This document shows positions 1-8,682 of a DNA stretch of 64,000 bases, in pieces. This stretch comes from Candidatus Baltobacteraceae bacterium (GTDB taxonomy: Bacteria > Vulcanimicrobiota > Vulcanimicrobiia > Vulcanimicrobiales > Vulcanimicrobiaceae): the NCBI GenBank assembly GCA_035502855.1, contig DATJTX010000026.1, positions 1 through 64,000 on the forward strand, in the 5' to 3' direction. The first letter of the stretch is position 1. Each line of letters opens with the position of its first letter. The notes under the pieces were generated by a model. That model was not told the origin of the DNA and did no database searches. It saw only the letters and a list, made by a program, of their open reading frames with translations. The position numbers and the translations under genes were made by a program.

Positions 1-113
1 GCTGCGGGTTTTCGACCCATGCGGACGTCAACGCGGCGCTGGAGATCCGCCGGCGAGCGCAGTTGGCGCTCTCAAGACTCCCGGATACCGGTGCGGAGCC
101 GGTTGCAGCGTAG
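1..113 (+). CDS. tnpB: TnpB (IS200/IS605 OrfB) C-terminal fragment
   Basis: Reading from base 3, the frame gives CGFSTHADVNAALEIRRRA and then a stop at 111-113. TnpB proteins end with a zinc-ribbon Cys pair followed by the RuvC-III motif (A/S)DVNAA, whose Asp is catalytic; the last Cys and ADVNAA are both visible. Only the last 36 codons lie in the window, so completeness upstream cannot be judged. The family is an RNA-guided nuclease of IS200/IS605 transposons whose guide RNA usually overlaps the gene's 3' end. No tnpA is in view. The gene after it is unrelated. Confidence 0.75.
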   Translation, partial: CGFSTHADVNAALEIRRRAQLALSRLPDTGAEPVAA

Positions 114-147
114 GATGCGTTGCAAGGCAGTTACAACGAAATCTAAC

Positions 148-163
148 GGGGTACAAGGACCCC
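148..163 (+). other. Small hairpin after tnpB, overlapping a ribosome binding site
   Basis: GGGGT (148-152) pairs with ACCCC (159-163) around the loop ACAAGG, and the next gene's ATG follows at 164. The loop and 3' arm contain AAGGA, the likely Shine-Dalgarno sequence of that gene. IS200/IS605 right ends carry subterminal hairpins, so this could be the element's end fused to the neighbour's leader. Equally, it could be a simple translational hairpin. Confidence 0.35.
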
Positions 164-778
164 ATGAAGCACTCGGCGATTCGGCTGTGGTTCGGCCTAG
201 CGGTGGCGGTGATCGCCGCCGCGATCGCCGATCCGATCGTCGAGACGGTCTCGAACGCGGGCTGGTTCGGGCCGGGCAGCTTCACCGACCATTCGAATCT
301 CGACGTGCTCCCGGCTTTACTCGCTGGCGCGGTTTTGGTCGGATGTTATCTCGTGCTGCGCGTGCGCCGCGCGCTTTTGCGTGCGTCGGGCGAGGCGCTG
401 CGCGCCAACGTCGCACGTCTGCTTCCCTTCATCTTCCTCGCGCAGATGGGCGTGCTCTTCGCGATGGAGACGACCGAGCAGCTCGTCGTCTCCGGACATA
501 CCATGGGGGGCACGATCTGGCTCGGCGGCCCGATCTGGTTCAGCTTGACGGTGCACGCCGCGATGAGCATCCTGGTTGCCTACGCGCTGGCGCGCACCGC
601 GTGCGCTTGCGCGCACACCACGCTGCGCGCCGTTCGTCATCTCCACGCGCTGGCGATCCGCGCCTTGCACGGACAGGCGCCGATCGCGCTGCGGCGGCGC
701 GAGCGCACGGCGTTCGCTCGTCTCGCGCCGGTCCGCTGCCGCATCGGCAACCGCGCTCCTCCGTTCGCGTTCGCGTAA
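164..778 (+). CDS. Hypothetical membrane protein
   Basis: 204 residues, not recognised as a named family. Four hydrophobic segments are visible at about 9-25, 47-64, 86-105 and 125-147. After them comes an Arg/Ala-rich tail that could be cytoplasmic. The ATG at 164 has AAGGA four bases upstream. Two closely spaced Cys lie after the last segment (TACACAH). The tail is compositionally simple and its reading frame may partly reflect high GC. The gene stands alone between the TnpB remnant and the LCP gene. Confidence 0.55.
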   Translation: MKHSAIRLWFGLAVAVIAAAIADPIVETVSNAGWFGPGSFTDHSNLDVLPALLAGAVLVGCYLVLRVRRALLRASGEALRANVARLLPFIFLAQMGVLFAMETTEQLVVSGHTMGGTIWLGGPIWFSLTVHAAMSILVAYALARTACACAHTTLRAVRHLHALAIRALHGQAPIALRRRERTAFARLAPVRCRIGNRAPPFAFA

Positions 779-833
779 GACTCGCGTCCGTCTTGGACGC
801 TTGCGAACCGTCTCGTAAGGAGTTTCTTCAATA

Positions 834-1958
834 ATGTCGACAAGCATTCGCTGGAAGCGCGTCGCGCTCGTAGCAATAACCGGTATCGCCGCCGTTGTGG
901 CCGGTTTCTTTCTCTTCGGCGATCGCGTGCGCCATGAAGTTGCGGTCACCGCTTCGCATAAAGCATTCGGAGCGAGCAAATTGAACGTGCTCCTGCTCGG
1001 CTATCAAGATGACGAAGGGACGACCGATACGATCATCTTGGCTCATCTCGACGTTGACCGGCGGACAGCGACGCTCGTCTCGATTCCGCGCGACACATGG
1101 GTTCCGATTCCCGGGCACGGTCACGACAAGATCAACGCCGCCTATGCGTTCGGCGGTCCGCACGCGAGCGCGCGGGCGGTGAGCGCGCTGCTCGGCGGTG
1201 TCCCGATCGACGCGATCGTGGCGCTGCAGCCCGACGGCGCGGCACAGATCGTCGATGCGATGGGCGGCCTGAACGTCGACGTTGACGAGACGATGAACTA
1301 CGACGACAACTACGGCGATCTGCACATTCACTTGAAACAGGGTGAGCAGTATCTCACGGGTAGTCAGGTTGCGGGCTATTTGCGCTTCCGTCACGACGCT
1401 TCGTCCGATTACGGCCGCATGAAGCGTCAGCAGCAAGTGCTCAAGCTGATGCTGAACCAGCTCAGCCAGCCGCAAAATTGGGCGAAGCTGCCGCGCATCT
1501 TGGCGTTCGCGCGCAAAGACGTGAAGACGACGTTGAGCCAGGACCAGCTTCTCGCGCTCCTGGAGATCTATCGCGACGTCCCCGAAGACAACGTTCGTGC
1601 GTTCACGCTTCCCAGCAAGGCGGGCTGGGTCGGCGATGCGTCGGTCGTCTTCGCCGACGACCGGTGGGCGAAGCTGATCGGTAAGCTGCTCTTTACCAAG
1701 ACCGACCCGCCGCAAGGTCAGATCGTCGTAGCGAACGCTACGGGCGACACCGACTTCGACAAGACGATCGTCGGCGCGCTGCGCGGCGGCGGCTGGAACG
1801 TCCGGACCGCGATCGATCAACCACCGAAATCGACCAGCATCGTGGTCGGCAGCTCGGCGGCGGCGCAGGCGCTCGCGGACGTCTTCTCAACCGGACTGCG
1901 GCCCGGAACCAACGCAACGCTGTTGCTCGGCTCGGATCTCGCGCCGCGGACCGAGTAG
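834..1958 (+). CDS. LytR-CpsA-Psr (LCP) family protein
   Basis: 374 residues. One N-terminal membrane anchor (about 9-29) is followed by an extracytoplasmic LCP domain (about 50-205). LCP landmarks are NVLLLGYQDDEGTTDTI, VSIPRDTW, KINAAYAFGG and the Arg-rich RFRHDASSDYGRMKRQQQ near residue 185. These residues bind polyprenyl-pyrophosphate and transfer glycopolymers to peptidoglycan in characterised members. A C-terminal region (about 298-370, QIVVANATGDTDFD onward) looks like the LytR_C domain that often follows. The start has AAGGAG eleven bases upstream. No polysaccharide operon is adjacent, so the substrate is unknown. Confidence 0.88.
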   Translation: MSTSIRWKRVALVAITGIAAVVAGFFLFGDRVRHEVAVTASHKAFGASKLNVLLLGYQDDEGTTDTIILAHLDVDRRTATLVSIPRDTWVPIPGHGHDKINAAYAFGGPHASARAVSALLGGVPIDAIVALQPDGAAQIVDAMGGLNVDVDETMNYDDNYGDLHIHLKQGEQYLTGSQVAGYLRFRHDASSDYGRMKRQQQVLKLMLNQLSQPQNWAKLPRILAFARKDVKTTLSQDQLLALLEIYRDVPEDNVRAFTLPSKAGWVGDASVVFADDRWAKLIGKLLFTKTDPPQGQIVVANATGDTDFDKTIVGALRGGGWNVRTAIDQPPKSTSIVVGSSAAAQALADVFSTGLRPGTNATLLLGSDLAPRTE

Positions 1959-1993
1959 TTACCGTTCGCGCACCGCACGGCGTTCTCTGAGTT

Positions 1994-2440
1994 TTACGAG
2001 CCGATCCGATACTCTTGATGCAGCTCGATGCCGCTGCGGCGGAAACGGCTGAGGGTGACCGTCGTTCCGCGCCCGGGCATGCTCTCGACGTCGCACGAGT
2101 CCATGCACCGCTGCATGATCGGGATTCCGCGGCCGTGCTCGGTAAGTGCTTCGGGCAGCGGCGCGCGGCCAACCGGCGCATCCGGAAAACCGCGGCCATG
2201 GTCCTCGATGCGGGCCGAAATGAGGTGCGCGTCGATCTCGATCGTCACGTCGATGTCGGTCGAGCTTCCACCATGTTCGATGGCGTTCGCCAGGGCTTCG
2301 CCGACGGCAAAGATCGTCGCCTCCATGTCGGCTTTGGTGACTCCGTGGAGCGAGGAGAAGGTTGCTAGCGCGTCGCGGACGGTCCGTGCGTGGCGCGCAT
2401 CGGGCGGAATCCGGACGTGCAGGCTGGGTCTCTCGGGCAT
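1994..2440 (-). CDS. RsbW-like anti-sigma factor / serine kinase (HATPase_c)
   Basis: 148 residues starting MPERPSLH. It carries GHKL ATPase boxes in order: N-box EALANAIEHG near residue 52, G1 DHGRGF near 84, and G2-type GRGIPIM and GRGTTVTL near 108-128. This is the size and layout of RsbW/SpoIIAB/BtrW kinases, which bind sigma factors and phosphorylate STAS antagonists in partner-switching systems. No STAS protein or sigma factor is adjacent. A SpoIIE-type phosphatase at 56930-58312 could belong to the same kind of network, but that link is speculative. The longer frame upstream of this ATG overlaps the divergent cyclophilin gene and is rejected. Confidence 0.82.
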   Translation of the reverse strand: MPERPSLHVRIPPDARHARTVRDALATFSSLHGVTKADMEATIFAVGEALANAIEHGGSSTDIDVTIEIDAHLISARIEDHGRGFPDAPVGRAPLPEALTEHGRGIPIMQRCMDSCDVESMPGRGTTVTLSRFRRSGIELHQEYRIGS

Positions 2441-2500
2441 TCGCAGAATTCTTACCGTAAAAGCGAAGGGCGCGAAACGGGTGTAGTGCAAGTGAGCGGC

Positions 2501-2986
2501 ATGTCGATTGCTGCTCCTACCCCCGCTGAAGTAGAGACTTACTGCGAGCGCGCACGTAGCTCGCGCATACGTATCACGACGGAGAAGGGCGATATCGTGT
2601 TCACCTTCTTTCCCGATGACGCGCCGAACCACACAGCCGCCTTTATGAAATTGGCCGAGGCCGGGTTCTACAACGGTCTGGTTTTCCATCGAGTCGAGCC
2701 CGGATTTGTGATCCAAGGCGGTGACCCCGACGGCGACGGTACCGGCGGTCCTGGTTACCGCTTGAAAGCCGAGTTCAATACGCGTCCGCATCTGCGCGGC
2801 ACCGTAGCGATGGCCCGCTCGTCCAGTCCCGACTCGGCCGGCTCGCAATTCTATGTTTGCCTTACCGACGCACGCTTTCTCGACAACAATTACACCGTGT
2901 TCGGGCAGATGACCGAGGGCTTCGAAACGCTCGATGCGATCAAACGCGGCGACGTGATGAAGAAGGTGACGGTGGAATCGCAGTAA
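2501..2986 (+). CDS. Cyclophilin-type peptidyl-prolyl cis-trans isomerase
   Basis: 161 residues from the ATG at 2501; an in-frame GTG at 2492 is an alternative. Cyclophilin signatures are present: FPDDAPNHTAAFMKLAEAGFYNG, FHRVEPGFVIQGGDP with the catalytic FHR, GTVAMARSSSPDSAGSQFYV, and the NYTVFGQ strand. No signal peptide is seen, so it is probably cytoplasmic and catalyses proline isomerisation during protein folding. It is divergent from the anti-sigma gene and its stop abuts the convergent lipoprotein gene. Confidence 0.9.
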   Translation: MSIAAPTPAEVETYCERARSSRIRITTEKGDIVFTFFPDDAPNHTAAFMKLAEAGFYNGLVFHRVEPGFVIQGGDPDGDGTGGPGYRLKAEFNTRPHLRGTVAMARSSSPDSAGSQFYVCLTDARFLDNNYTVFGQMTEGFETLDAIKRGDVMKKVTVESQ

Positions 2987-4993
2987 TCACGGAATCGCGT
3001 GCCCGATTTTTCCTACGTTGTACTCCGTAAACCACAAGCTGCCATCGGGTCCTACCGTTATTTCCTGCGGCCCCGCACCGCTCGTCGGTAACGGGAACTC
3101 CGTTACAGCGTGCGTGGTGAGCGAGATCTCGCCGAGCGCGTTCTTGCCCGCATCAAGGAACCACATCGCGCCGTCGACGCCCGCGGCGATGCCCTCGGGT
3201 ACGGACCCTGCCGGCAGTGCGATCTGTGTGAGCGCATCCGTCGACGGATCGATCACGAGCACGAGCGGCGCGGTTCCGCCCGACGCCGTTACCCACACGT
3301 TGCCGTCCGTGCCGTACGCGATGTAGTTGGCATTATCGCCGTCCGGCACCGAGATCTGCGTCGTGAGCGTGTTGTTCGTGAGGCTGAAGTCGCCGACGTA
3401 ACCGGTTTCGGCGAACCATGCGTCGCCGAGCGTGCCACCGGGGACCCATGTTACCTCCGAAGGCGTTCCCGACGGGGAGAACGGCAAGATCGTGAACTGA
3501 CCGCCGGTATCGAGCGTCCAGACGCCGCCGCTGGTGTTGTCGGCGACCAGCATCAGACCGTTCGGTCCGGGCGCGATACCCTGCGGCGTTCCGGTGAACG
3601 GATAGCGTGCGATGATCCCGGTCGTCGTAACGCGATCGACGCCGCCGTTAGCTTGATCGGTAACCCAGAGCGCGCCGTCGGAGCCGGCCGTGATATCGAA
3701 GAGGTCGCCGCTGCTCACCTGATAGGTATATGCCAACGATGCGTTCGACGGATTGATGGCGTAGACGTTCGACGGCTGGTCGGTAAACCAGATGTTGCCG
3801 TCGGGTCCCTTGGCGATGCTGAAAGGGTGCGAGTAGCCCGTGTATTCGGTGATCGTCGTGCCGTTGATGCTCACACTCGCGCCGACCGGCGTGTTCGTTA
3901 CGGGAAGCGCGAGCGCGACGTTGCCTGAATCGGTGATCGTTAGGGTGCATCCGCTTGCGCTCGATATGCTGCCGCCGCTCACCGGCAGTGTTGCCGATGC
4001 ACCGCTGCCGCTGATCGAGCCGATCGTCGCGATGTTTGTACAGCCGGCAAGACTTGCCGTGTAGGTTCGCGTGCTGCCGGCTTCACCGAACCCGAGCTGT
4101 AGCGGTCCGACTCCGGTTCCGTTGAGCGAAACCGAGGTTACGGTGTTTCCGTTCACGTCAGCGATGAGCGGAGCGAGCGTCGAGGACTGCGAACTCACGC
4201 CGCTTGCGCTGAGCGTGATCGTGAAGGAGTACCCGGGCGCGCCGCCGCCGTCGTAGTCGACCGTTACGGAATCGGTCGATTTGGTTACCAGCACGCTGCT
4301 GCTCGGGCTGCCGCCGTCGAGCGAGACGCTCGCATGACCGCTGCCGCCGCTTTCGCTGATCGCGACGGTGATCGGATTCGCGTACGGATCGTTTTGACCG
4401 GCAGTGATCGGATTGTCGCCGAAATCGGTGGGCGCGATTACCAGACCCACGCTCTGCGGCTCACCGTCGGCGGGCAGCGACCCGGAGGGCAGCCTCGCTC
4501 CGAAGTTCGCGATCTCACCGCCGACGAACACCGGCACGCTGGTGGTCGAACCGGCGATGACGTCGACGTTCGCGGTTCCAACGCCGAGAATCGCCGCGCC
4601 GCTCGGGATCGCATTGTTCGCCGGCGCTTCGTTGTAAACGGTAACGGTGAAGACGTCGTTGCCGGTCGGAACGGTCACCGTCGTGGTGCAGGTTCGCGAG
4701 CTGCCGCTGCCGGAGCATGCGCTCGATGATGCCGAGAGATCGAGCGTTGCGTCCACGGTCGTTGCGCCTTGCGTGACCACGATGCCGGCACCCAGGGCCG
4801 ATGCCGAAATGTACGCTGGATGCCGCGCGATGTCCGTCCCGCTATTCGCCGGCACGATCAGTGAGATCGCAACGATCTGCATCTTCGAATTCGATGGGCT
4901 TGCCGGCGCGCTCGGCGTGACGCTCCCGCCCCCGCCGCCGCCGCACGCAGCGAGCAGCAGTACGAGAAGCGGAGCAAAGCGCCGCGCGCTCAT
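2987..4993 (-). CDS. Vgb-like beta-propeller lipoprotein A
   Basis: 668 residues starting MSARRFAPL, with the lipobox LLAAC at residues 13-17 followed by a poly-Gly linker, so a lipid-anchored envelope protein. The middle is Ser/Thr/Gly-rich with Ig-like strand patterns. The last ~280 residues hold repeated blade motifs such as GPDGNIWFTDQ, GSDGALWVTDQ and GPDGSLWFTEYN, the hallmark of virginiamycin-B-lyase-like (Vgb/NHL) propellers. The true lyase function is not implied; many such lipoproteins are uncharacterised. Its ATG overlaps the stop of the upstream paralogue (ATGA), implying translational coupling. Confidence 0.78.
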   Translation of the reverse strand: MSARRFAPLLVLLLAACGGGGGGSVTPSAPASPSNSKMQIVAISLIVPANSGTDIARHPAYISASALGAGIVVTQGATTVDATLDLSASSSACSGSGSSRTCTTTVTVPTGNDVFTVTVYNEAPANNAIPSGAAILGVGTANVDVIAGSTTSVPVFVGGEIANFGARLPSGSLPADGEPQSVGLVIAPTDFGDNPITAGQNDPYANPITVAISESGGSGHASVSLDGGSPSSSVLVTKSTDSVTVDYDGGGAPGYSFTITLSASGVSSQSSTLAPLIADVNGNTVTSVSLNGTGVGPLQLGFGEAGSTRTYTASLAGCTNIATIGSISGSGASATLPVSGGSISSASGCTLTITDSGNVALALPVTNTPVGASVSINGTTITEYTGYSHPFSIAKGPDGNIWFTDQPSNVYAINPSNASLAYTYQVSSGDLFDITAGSDGALWVTDQANGGVDRVTTTGIIARYPFTGTPQGIAPGPNGLMLVADNTSGGVWTLDTGGQFTILPFSPSGTPSEVTWVPGGTLGDAWFAETGYVGDFSLTNNTLTTQISVPDGDNANYIAYGTDGNVWVTASGGTAPLVLVIDPSTDALTQIALPAGSVPEGIAAGVDGAMWFLDAGKNALGEISLTTHAVTEFPLPTSGAGPQEITVGPDGSLWFTEYNVGKIGHAIP

Positions 4994-6756
4994 CGCTGCA
5001 CCTGCACCAGCGTCGAAGTGTTGTCGAATACCATGTAGACGAGGCCGTTTGACGCTGCACCGATCGCACCGGCTTGCGATCCGAACGGGCCGTTGACGTC
5101 GGTTGCCATCACGAACGTGGCCGGGGAGACGTTCGTATCCATGCGGCCGATGCCGATCTGGCCGTAGAGCAAATAGTCGAACCACACGATACCGGGTTGT
5201 GCATTATCGGGCATCATGTACCAGGGTATCGCGCCGTCGGGGACCGGCACGATATTCACGATGCCGCTTGCATTCGCTTGAATGATCGCAGGGTTCGGTC
5301 CGTGATCGGTCACGTAGACGCCGTTGGCGTTCGCGAGCACGTCCCAAGGCTCGCCGCCGGCTTGTAACGGGTTGTTATTGCCGGGATACTCGATCAAACG
5401 ATCGTTCACGTTATCGACGACCCAGACGTTCGACGAGGCGTCCACGGCGACGCCGGCCGCGGCGTTCACGCCGAGGAATACCGCATTCGGCGAGCCGGAC
5501 GCCAGCGGGTAGTCCACCACCGAAGAGCCGCTCGTGTACCAGATCGAGGAATTGCCCGCGGCATACGCGATCGCCCCGCCGTTCGGCACCGGTGCCAAGG
5601 TCGAATTGGGTCCGGAGCCGATGGTGCTCGCGGGCGGAGCCGAGAACCTCTGCTCCTGATTGCCGGCGATCGCGTAGAACGTGCCGCCCGCGCTGACGAT
5701 GCTGCCGAGGATCGGTGCGGTGGCGCTCGCCGCGTAATTGCTGACGCTTCCGCTCCCGCTGTAGTACGAGATGCCGCCGGAATTGAGCGGGGTCGTGTAA
5801 TACACGCCGCCGTTGGTATCGAAGACGATCCCACCGTGATACGGATTGTTGACGCTCAAACTGCTGTCGGTAATCGATGTGAATGACGGGTAGATCGCTT
5901 GCAGCGCCGCGCCGGTCGTCGTGACGGGTGCGTACGACGAGCTCACGGAGATATTGCACGTGATGGTTCCGGACGTGCTCAATACGCCGTTGCCTGGAGC
6001 GTACACGTACTGCATGCCGGTCGGGCTCGGCGCGCTGATACTGCTCGGCGAGAATGACAACGCGCCGTTCAGATTGTTGTCGACGCCGAAGGTCAGCGTG
6101 ATCGGATTGCCGTTCGGATCGACGAACCCGTTGCTCACGATCACGTCGTTGTCGGCATCGAGCGCGTAGACGCCGACCGTTCCGGTGGCCGGAATGATCT
6201 GATGAATCGCGGCCGGCGTGAGATCGAGCGACACGGATGCAAGGACGCCCGAGAGGGTCGCGCTGACGGATGAGGTCGTGCCCGCGGCGATCGCGACCGC
6301 GGGATCGATACCCCAACCCAATTGATTCGCGCCGGCGGGGATCGCGTTGCCGGTCGGTGGTTGGTCCCAGGTCGTGATGATGAAATCGTCATCGCCGATC
6401 GGGGCCGCGATGTTGAACGTGCACGTACGATTTCCGTACGCGTCGGAAGCAGCACAGGTCGAGCCGGCGGAGGCGGAGGTTTCGATGTTGGCGGCGGTTG
6501 TTGCCAGAGGCGTGCCCGTATCGTTGCCGGCGGTGTAGACGTTGACTTGTGCGCCGGCGGTGTTCTGCGCAACCGTGAAGATTCGGCGCAACCCCGCCGT
6601 GTGCGCGCTCGCGGCGCCCGGCACGTGCATCGTGATTGTCACCTGGGCCAGCGTCCTGGCCGGCGTTCCGGCGGTCTTCGGGAGCGCGTTCGAACCCCCG
6701 CCGCTACAATCGGATAGCAGCACGGCACTGAGGGCAAAGGCGACCCAGCGCAACAT
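4990..6756 (-). CDS. Vgb-like beta-propeller lipoprotein B
   Basis: 588 residues starting MLRWVAFALSAVL, with the lipobox LLSDC at about residues 13-17 followed by SGGGSN. The layout matches the downstream paralogue: an N-terminal region with a conserved TxxxNAIPAGA-type stretch also seen there (NNAIPSGAAILG), then propeller-like segments (SSNVWVVDNVNDRL, NANGVYVTDHG). Probably anchored at the outer membrane or periplasm; substrate unknown. First gene of a two-gene unit with a 4-bp overlap. The shared N-terminal block suggests tandem duplication followed by divergence. Confidence 0.75.
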   Translation of the reverse strand: MLRWVAFALSAVLLSDCSGGGSNALPKTAGTPARTLAQVTITMHVPGAASAHTAGLRRIFTVAQNTAGAQVNVYTAGNDTGTPLATTAANIETSASAGSTCAASDAYGNRTCTFNIAAPIGDDDFIITTWDQPPTGNAIPAGANQLGWGIDPAVAIAAGTTSSVSATLSGVLASVSLDLTPAAIHQIIPATGTVGVYALDADNDVIVSNGFVDPNGNPITLTFGVDNNLNGALSFSPSSISAPSPTGMQYVYAPGNGVLSTSGTITCNISVSSSYAPVTTTGAALQAIYPSFTSITDSSLSVNNPYHGGIVFDTNGGVYYTTPLNSGGISYYSGSGSVSNYAASATAPILGSIVSAGGTFYAIAGNQEQRFSAPPASTIGSGPNSTLAPVPNGGAIAYAAGNSSIWYTSGSSVVDYPLASGSPNAVFLGVNAAAGVAVDASSNVWVVDNVNDRLIEYPGNNNPLQAGGEPWDVLANANGVYVTDHGPNPAIIQANASGIVNIVPVPDGAIPWYMMPDNAQPGIVWFDYLLYGQIGIGRMDTNVSPATFVMATDVNGPFGSQAGAIGAASNGLVYMVFDNTSTLVQVQR

Positions 6757-6796
6757 CGGACGAGCCCCTTCTAGGGACCGCGCGCGGCAACCTCGT

Positions 6797-7669
6797 CTAA
6801 AGATCCGTCCGGCCTACCAACCGGTATGACAGCGCCGCCAGCTCGTGGAAGGCGGGATAAACGGGCTCGAGGTCTTCGAGCCATTTACTGTAGACCGTCA
6901 AGATGTACGGCGAGTCCCCGAACGGTTCGACGATCGCGACGTCGCTGCGGCTTCCGTCGAGCGCTCCCGTCTTATGCGCGACCGGGACGCCGGGAGGGAG
7001 ACCCACCGGGATTTTATTGTTGTCGGTCTGTCGCAGCATGATGTCGATCATCGCGCGGCAGTGCTCGGGTGAGACGATCGTCCGGATTTCTTCGCGCGAG
7101 CCGCGCGCAATGGCGTACAGCAGGCGCGCCATGTCGGACGGCGTGGTGACGTTGTCGTTGTGTTCCACGATCGCCGCAAAATCCAGGAAGTGCCGGGCCA
7201 GGCGGGTGCGGCTCATCCCGAGCCGCGCGCCGACCGCGTTGATTCGCGGCATCCCGAAGTAGCTGATGAGATAGTTGCTCGCGGTGTTGTCGCTGACCGT
7301 AATCATGGGCACCAGCAGCTCGTACACGGTAAACCTCGCCCCGTCGGGCTGTTCCGACATGAAATCGGACCCGCCGATCACGTCGGCGCTGTGGGTCGTG
7401 ATGCGGTGCCGGAGCGTCCCCGGATGGCGTTCTTCCTCGACGAAGGCAGTCACCAAGATCAGCATCTTGATCGTCGAGGCGGCCGGAAAGACCTCATTCT
7501 CATTGAAGGCCAGGACCGGCGGGCCGGCGGCGAGCGTGCGGCAGTACACGCCCACGATGCCGGGCACGGCGCGCGCAATCGCCTCCACGCGGTCGTAGGC
7601 GGACGCCTTCGCGGCCGCCGGATAGGCGGCGAACGCGCCGGCGGCGAGCAAGAAATGGGCGCGCTTCAC
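6797..7669 (-). CDS. Class A beta-lactamase-like serine hydrolase
   Basis: 290 residues from a GTG start that overlaps the upstream stop (GTGA). A signal-like N-terminus (AHFLLAAGAFAAYPAAAKA) is followed by the penicillin-binding fold motifs: AASTIKML with the nucleophile Ser in SxxK, TVSDNTASN (the SDN loop), and HKTGALDG (the KTG triad). This is the order and spacing of class A beta-lactamases, although Glu166 in the omega loop cannot be placed with confidence. It is translationally coupled to an ABC-2 permease. It could be a beta-lactamase or a related cell-wall peptidase. Confidence 0.82.
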   Translation of the reverse strand: MKRAHFLLAAGAFAAYPAAAKASAYDRVEAIARAVPGIVGVYCRTLAAGPPVLAFNENEVFPAASTIKMLILVTAFVEEERHPGTLRHRITTHSADVIGGSDFMSEQPDGARFTVYELLVPMITVSDNTASNYLISYFGMPRINAVGARLGMSRTRLARHFLDFAAIVEHNDNVTTPSDMARLLYAIARGSREEIRTIVSPEHCRAMIDIMLRQTDNNKIPVGLPPGVPVAHKTGALDGSRSDVAIVEPFGDSPYILTVYSKWLEDLEPVYPAFHELAALSYRLVGRTDL

Positions 7670-8460
7670 GATCCGGTTCCCTGGTATCGGTGCAGCCCTG
7701 CTTGCCAGAAAAGGTAGGCAAGCATGACCCACGCGACTCCGATCGCGGGCGTGAGCAGGCCCACCGCCGGATTGAGGTGCAGCCCGGTCTCGGCTTTCTG
7801 CAAAAAGTACGTCGCCGGGAAGTAGTTCATGAATGCGAACGGCAGCACGAAGGCGAGTACGAGTTGCACGCCGCGTGTGTAGATGCTGATCGGATAGCGC
7901 GTGAAGTCCTGTTCGAGCGACATCACGACCCAGCGCAACGTGTCGACGCGGATGAACCAGAACGAGATCGTCGCGACCGCGAGCGAGATGCCCAAATCGA
8001 TGAGCGAGCCGCCGACGACGACCAGCGGTACAAAGAGCACGAAGATCCAATCCACGCGGACGTGCGCGGTTGCGGTCGCGAAGGCGAGCGTGACAATCGC
8101 AATAACGAGGCCGTCCGGCGAGAGTTGTGCGGGCACGGTTAGCACTTGGAAGAGCGTATCGAGTGGGCGTACCAGGAATCGGTCGAACCGGCCCTCACGC
8201 ACGTAGTCGGGGACGGCGACGACGTTGAAGAACAGCGCGTTGTGTAATTCGTGACCGGTCATCCACAGCGCGTAGAGAAAGAACATCTGGCGAAAATCCC
8301 AACCGTTCATCGACGGGAACTGCCGCATCGTCACGTACAGCGCCGCCAATGCGACACCGTGATAGACGATCGTGAACACGAACCACATGATGAAGTTCGC
8401 GCGGTATTCCAGCATCGTGAGGAAGTTGACTCGCCAGTACTGGAGATAGGCTCCGGGCAT
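7666..8460 (-). CDS. ABC-2 type transporter permease, COG3694-like
   Basis: 264 residues with about six hydrophobic segments. The stretch VREGRFDRFLVRPLD is typical of the ABC-2 permease family that pairs with a second permease (COG4587) and an ATPase (COG4586). Both partners lie nearby on the same strand, at 9407-10207 and 11151-12158. It is likely one half of a heterodimeric exporter channel with unknown substrate. The ATG at 8460 is followed downstream by the coupled beta-lactamase-like gene. A pirin gene on the other strand separates it from its partner permease. Confidence 0.8.
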   Translation of the reverse strand: MPGAYLQYWRVNFLTMLEYRANFIMWFVFTIVYHGVALAALYVTMRQFPSMNGWDFRQMFFLYALWMTGHELHNALFFNVVAVPDYVREGRFDRFLVRPLDTLFQVLTVPAQLSPDGLVIAIVTLAFATATAHVRVDWIFVLFVPLVVVGGSLIDLGISLAVATISFWFIRVDTLRWVVMSLEQDFTRYPISIYTRGVQLVLAFVLPFAFMNYFPATYFLQKAETGLHLNPAVGLLTPAIGVAWVMLAYLFWQAGLHRYQGTGS

Positions 8461-8682
8461 CGATGACAGACTTTACCCGCGACGCAGGCGTCTCCCCGCG
8501 TCGAGCGGGCGGACGCTTGCGCGCGGTGAGTCTTTCGGCGGTGAGTCTTTCGAGAGAAGCCGAACTCAATCTTGACGGCCTGCTAGAGACCGCCGGGACG
8601 GGTTGCGGGTATCCTTGGATATCATCTCTTGCTAGGGCGTCTGCGCAACCTTTCGCGCAACGACCGGATTGAAGCTGGAACT

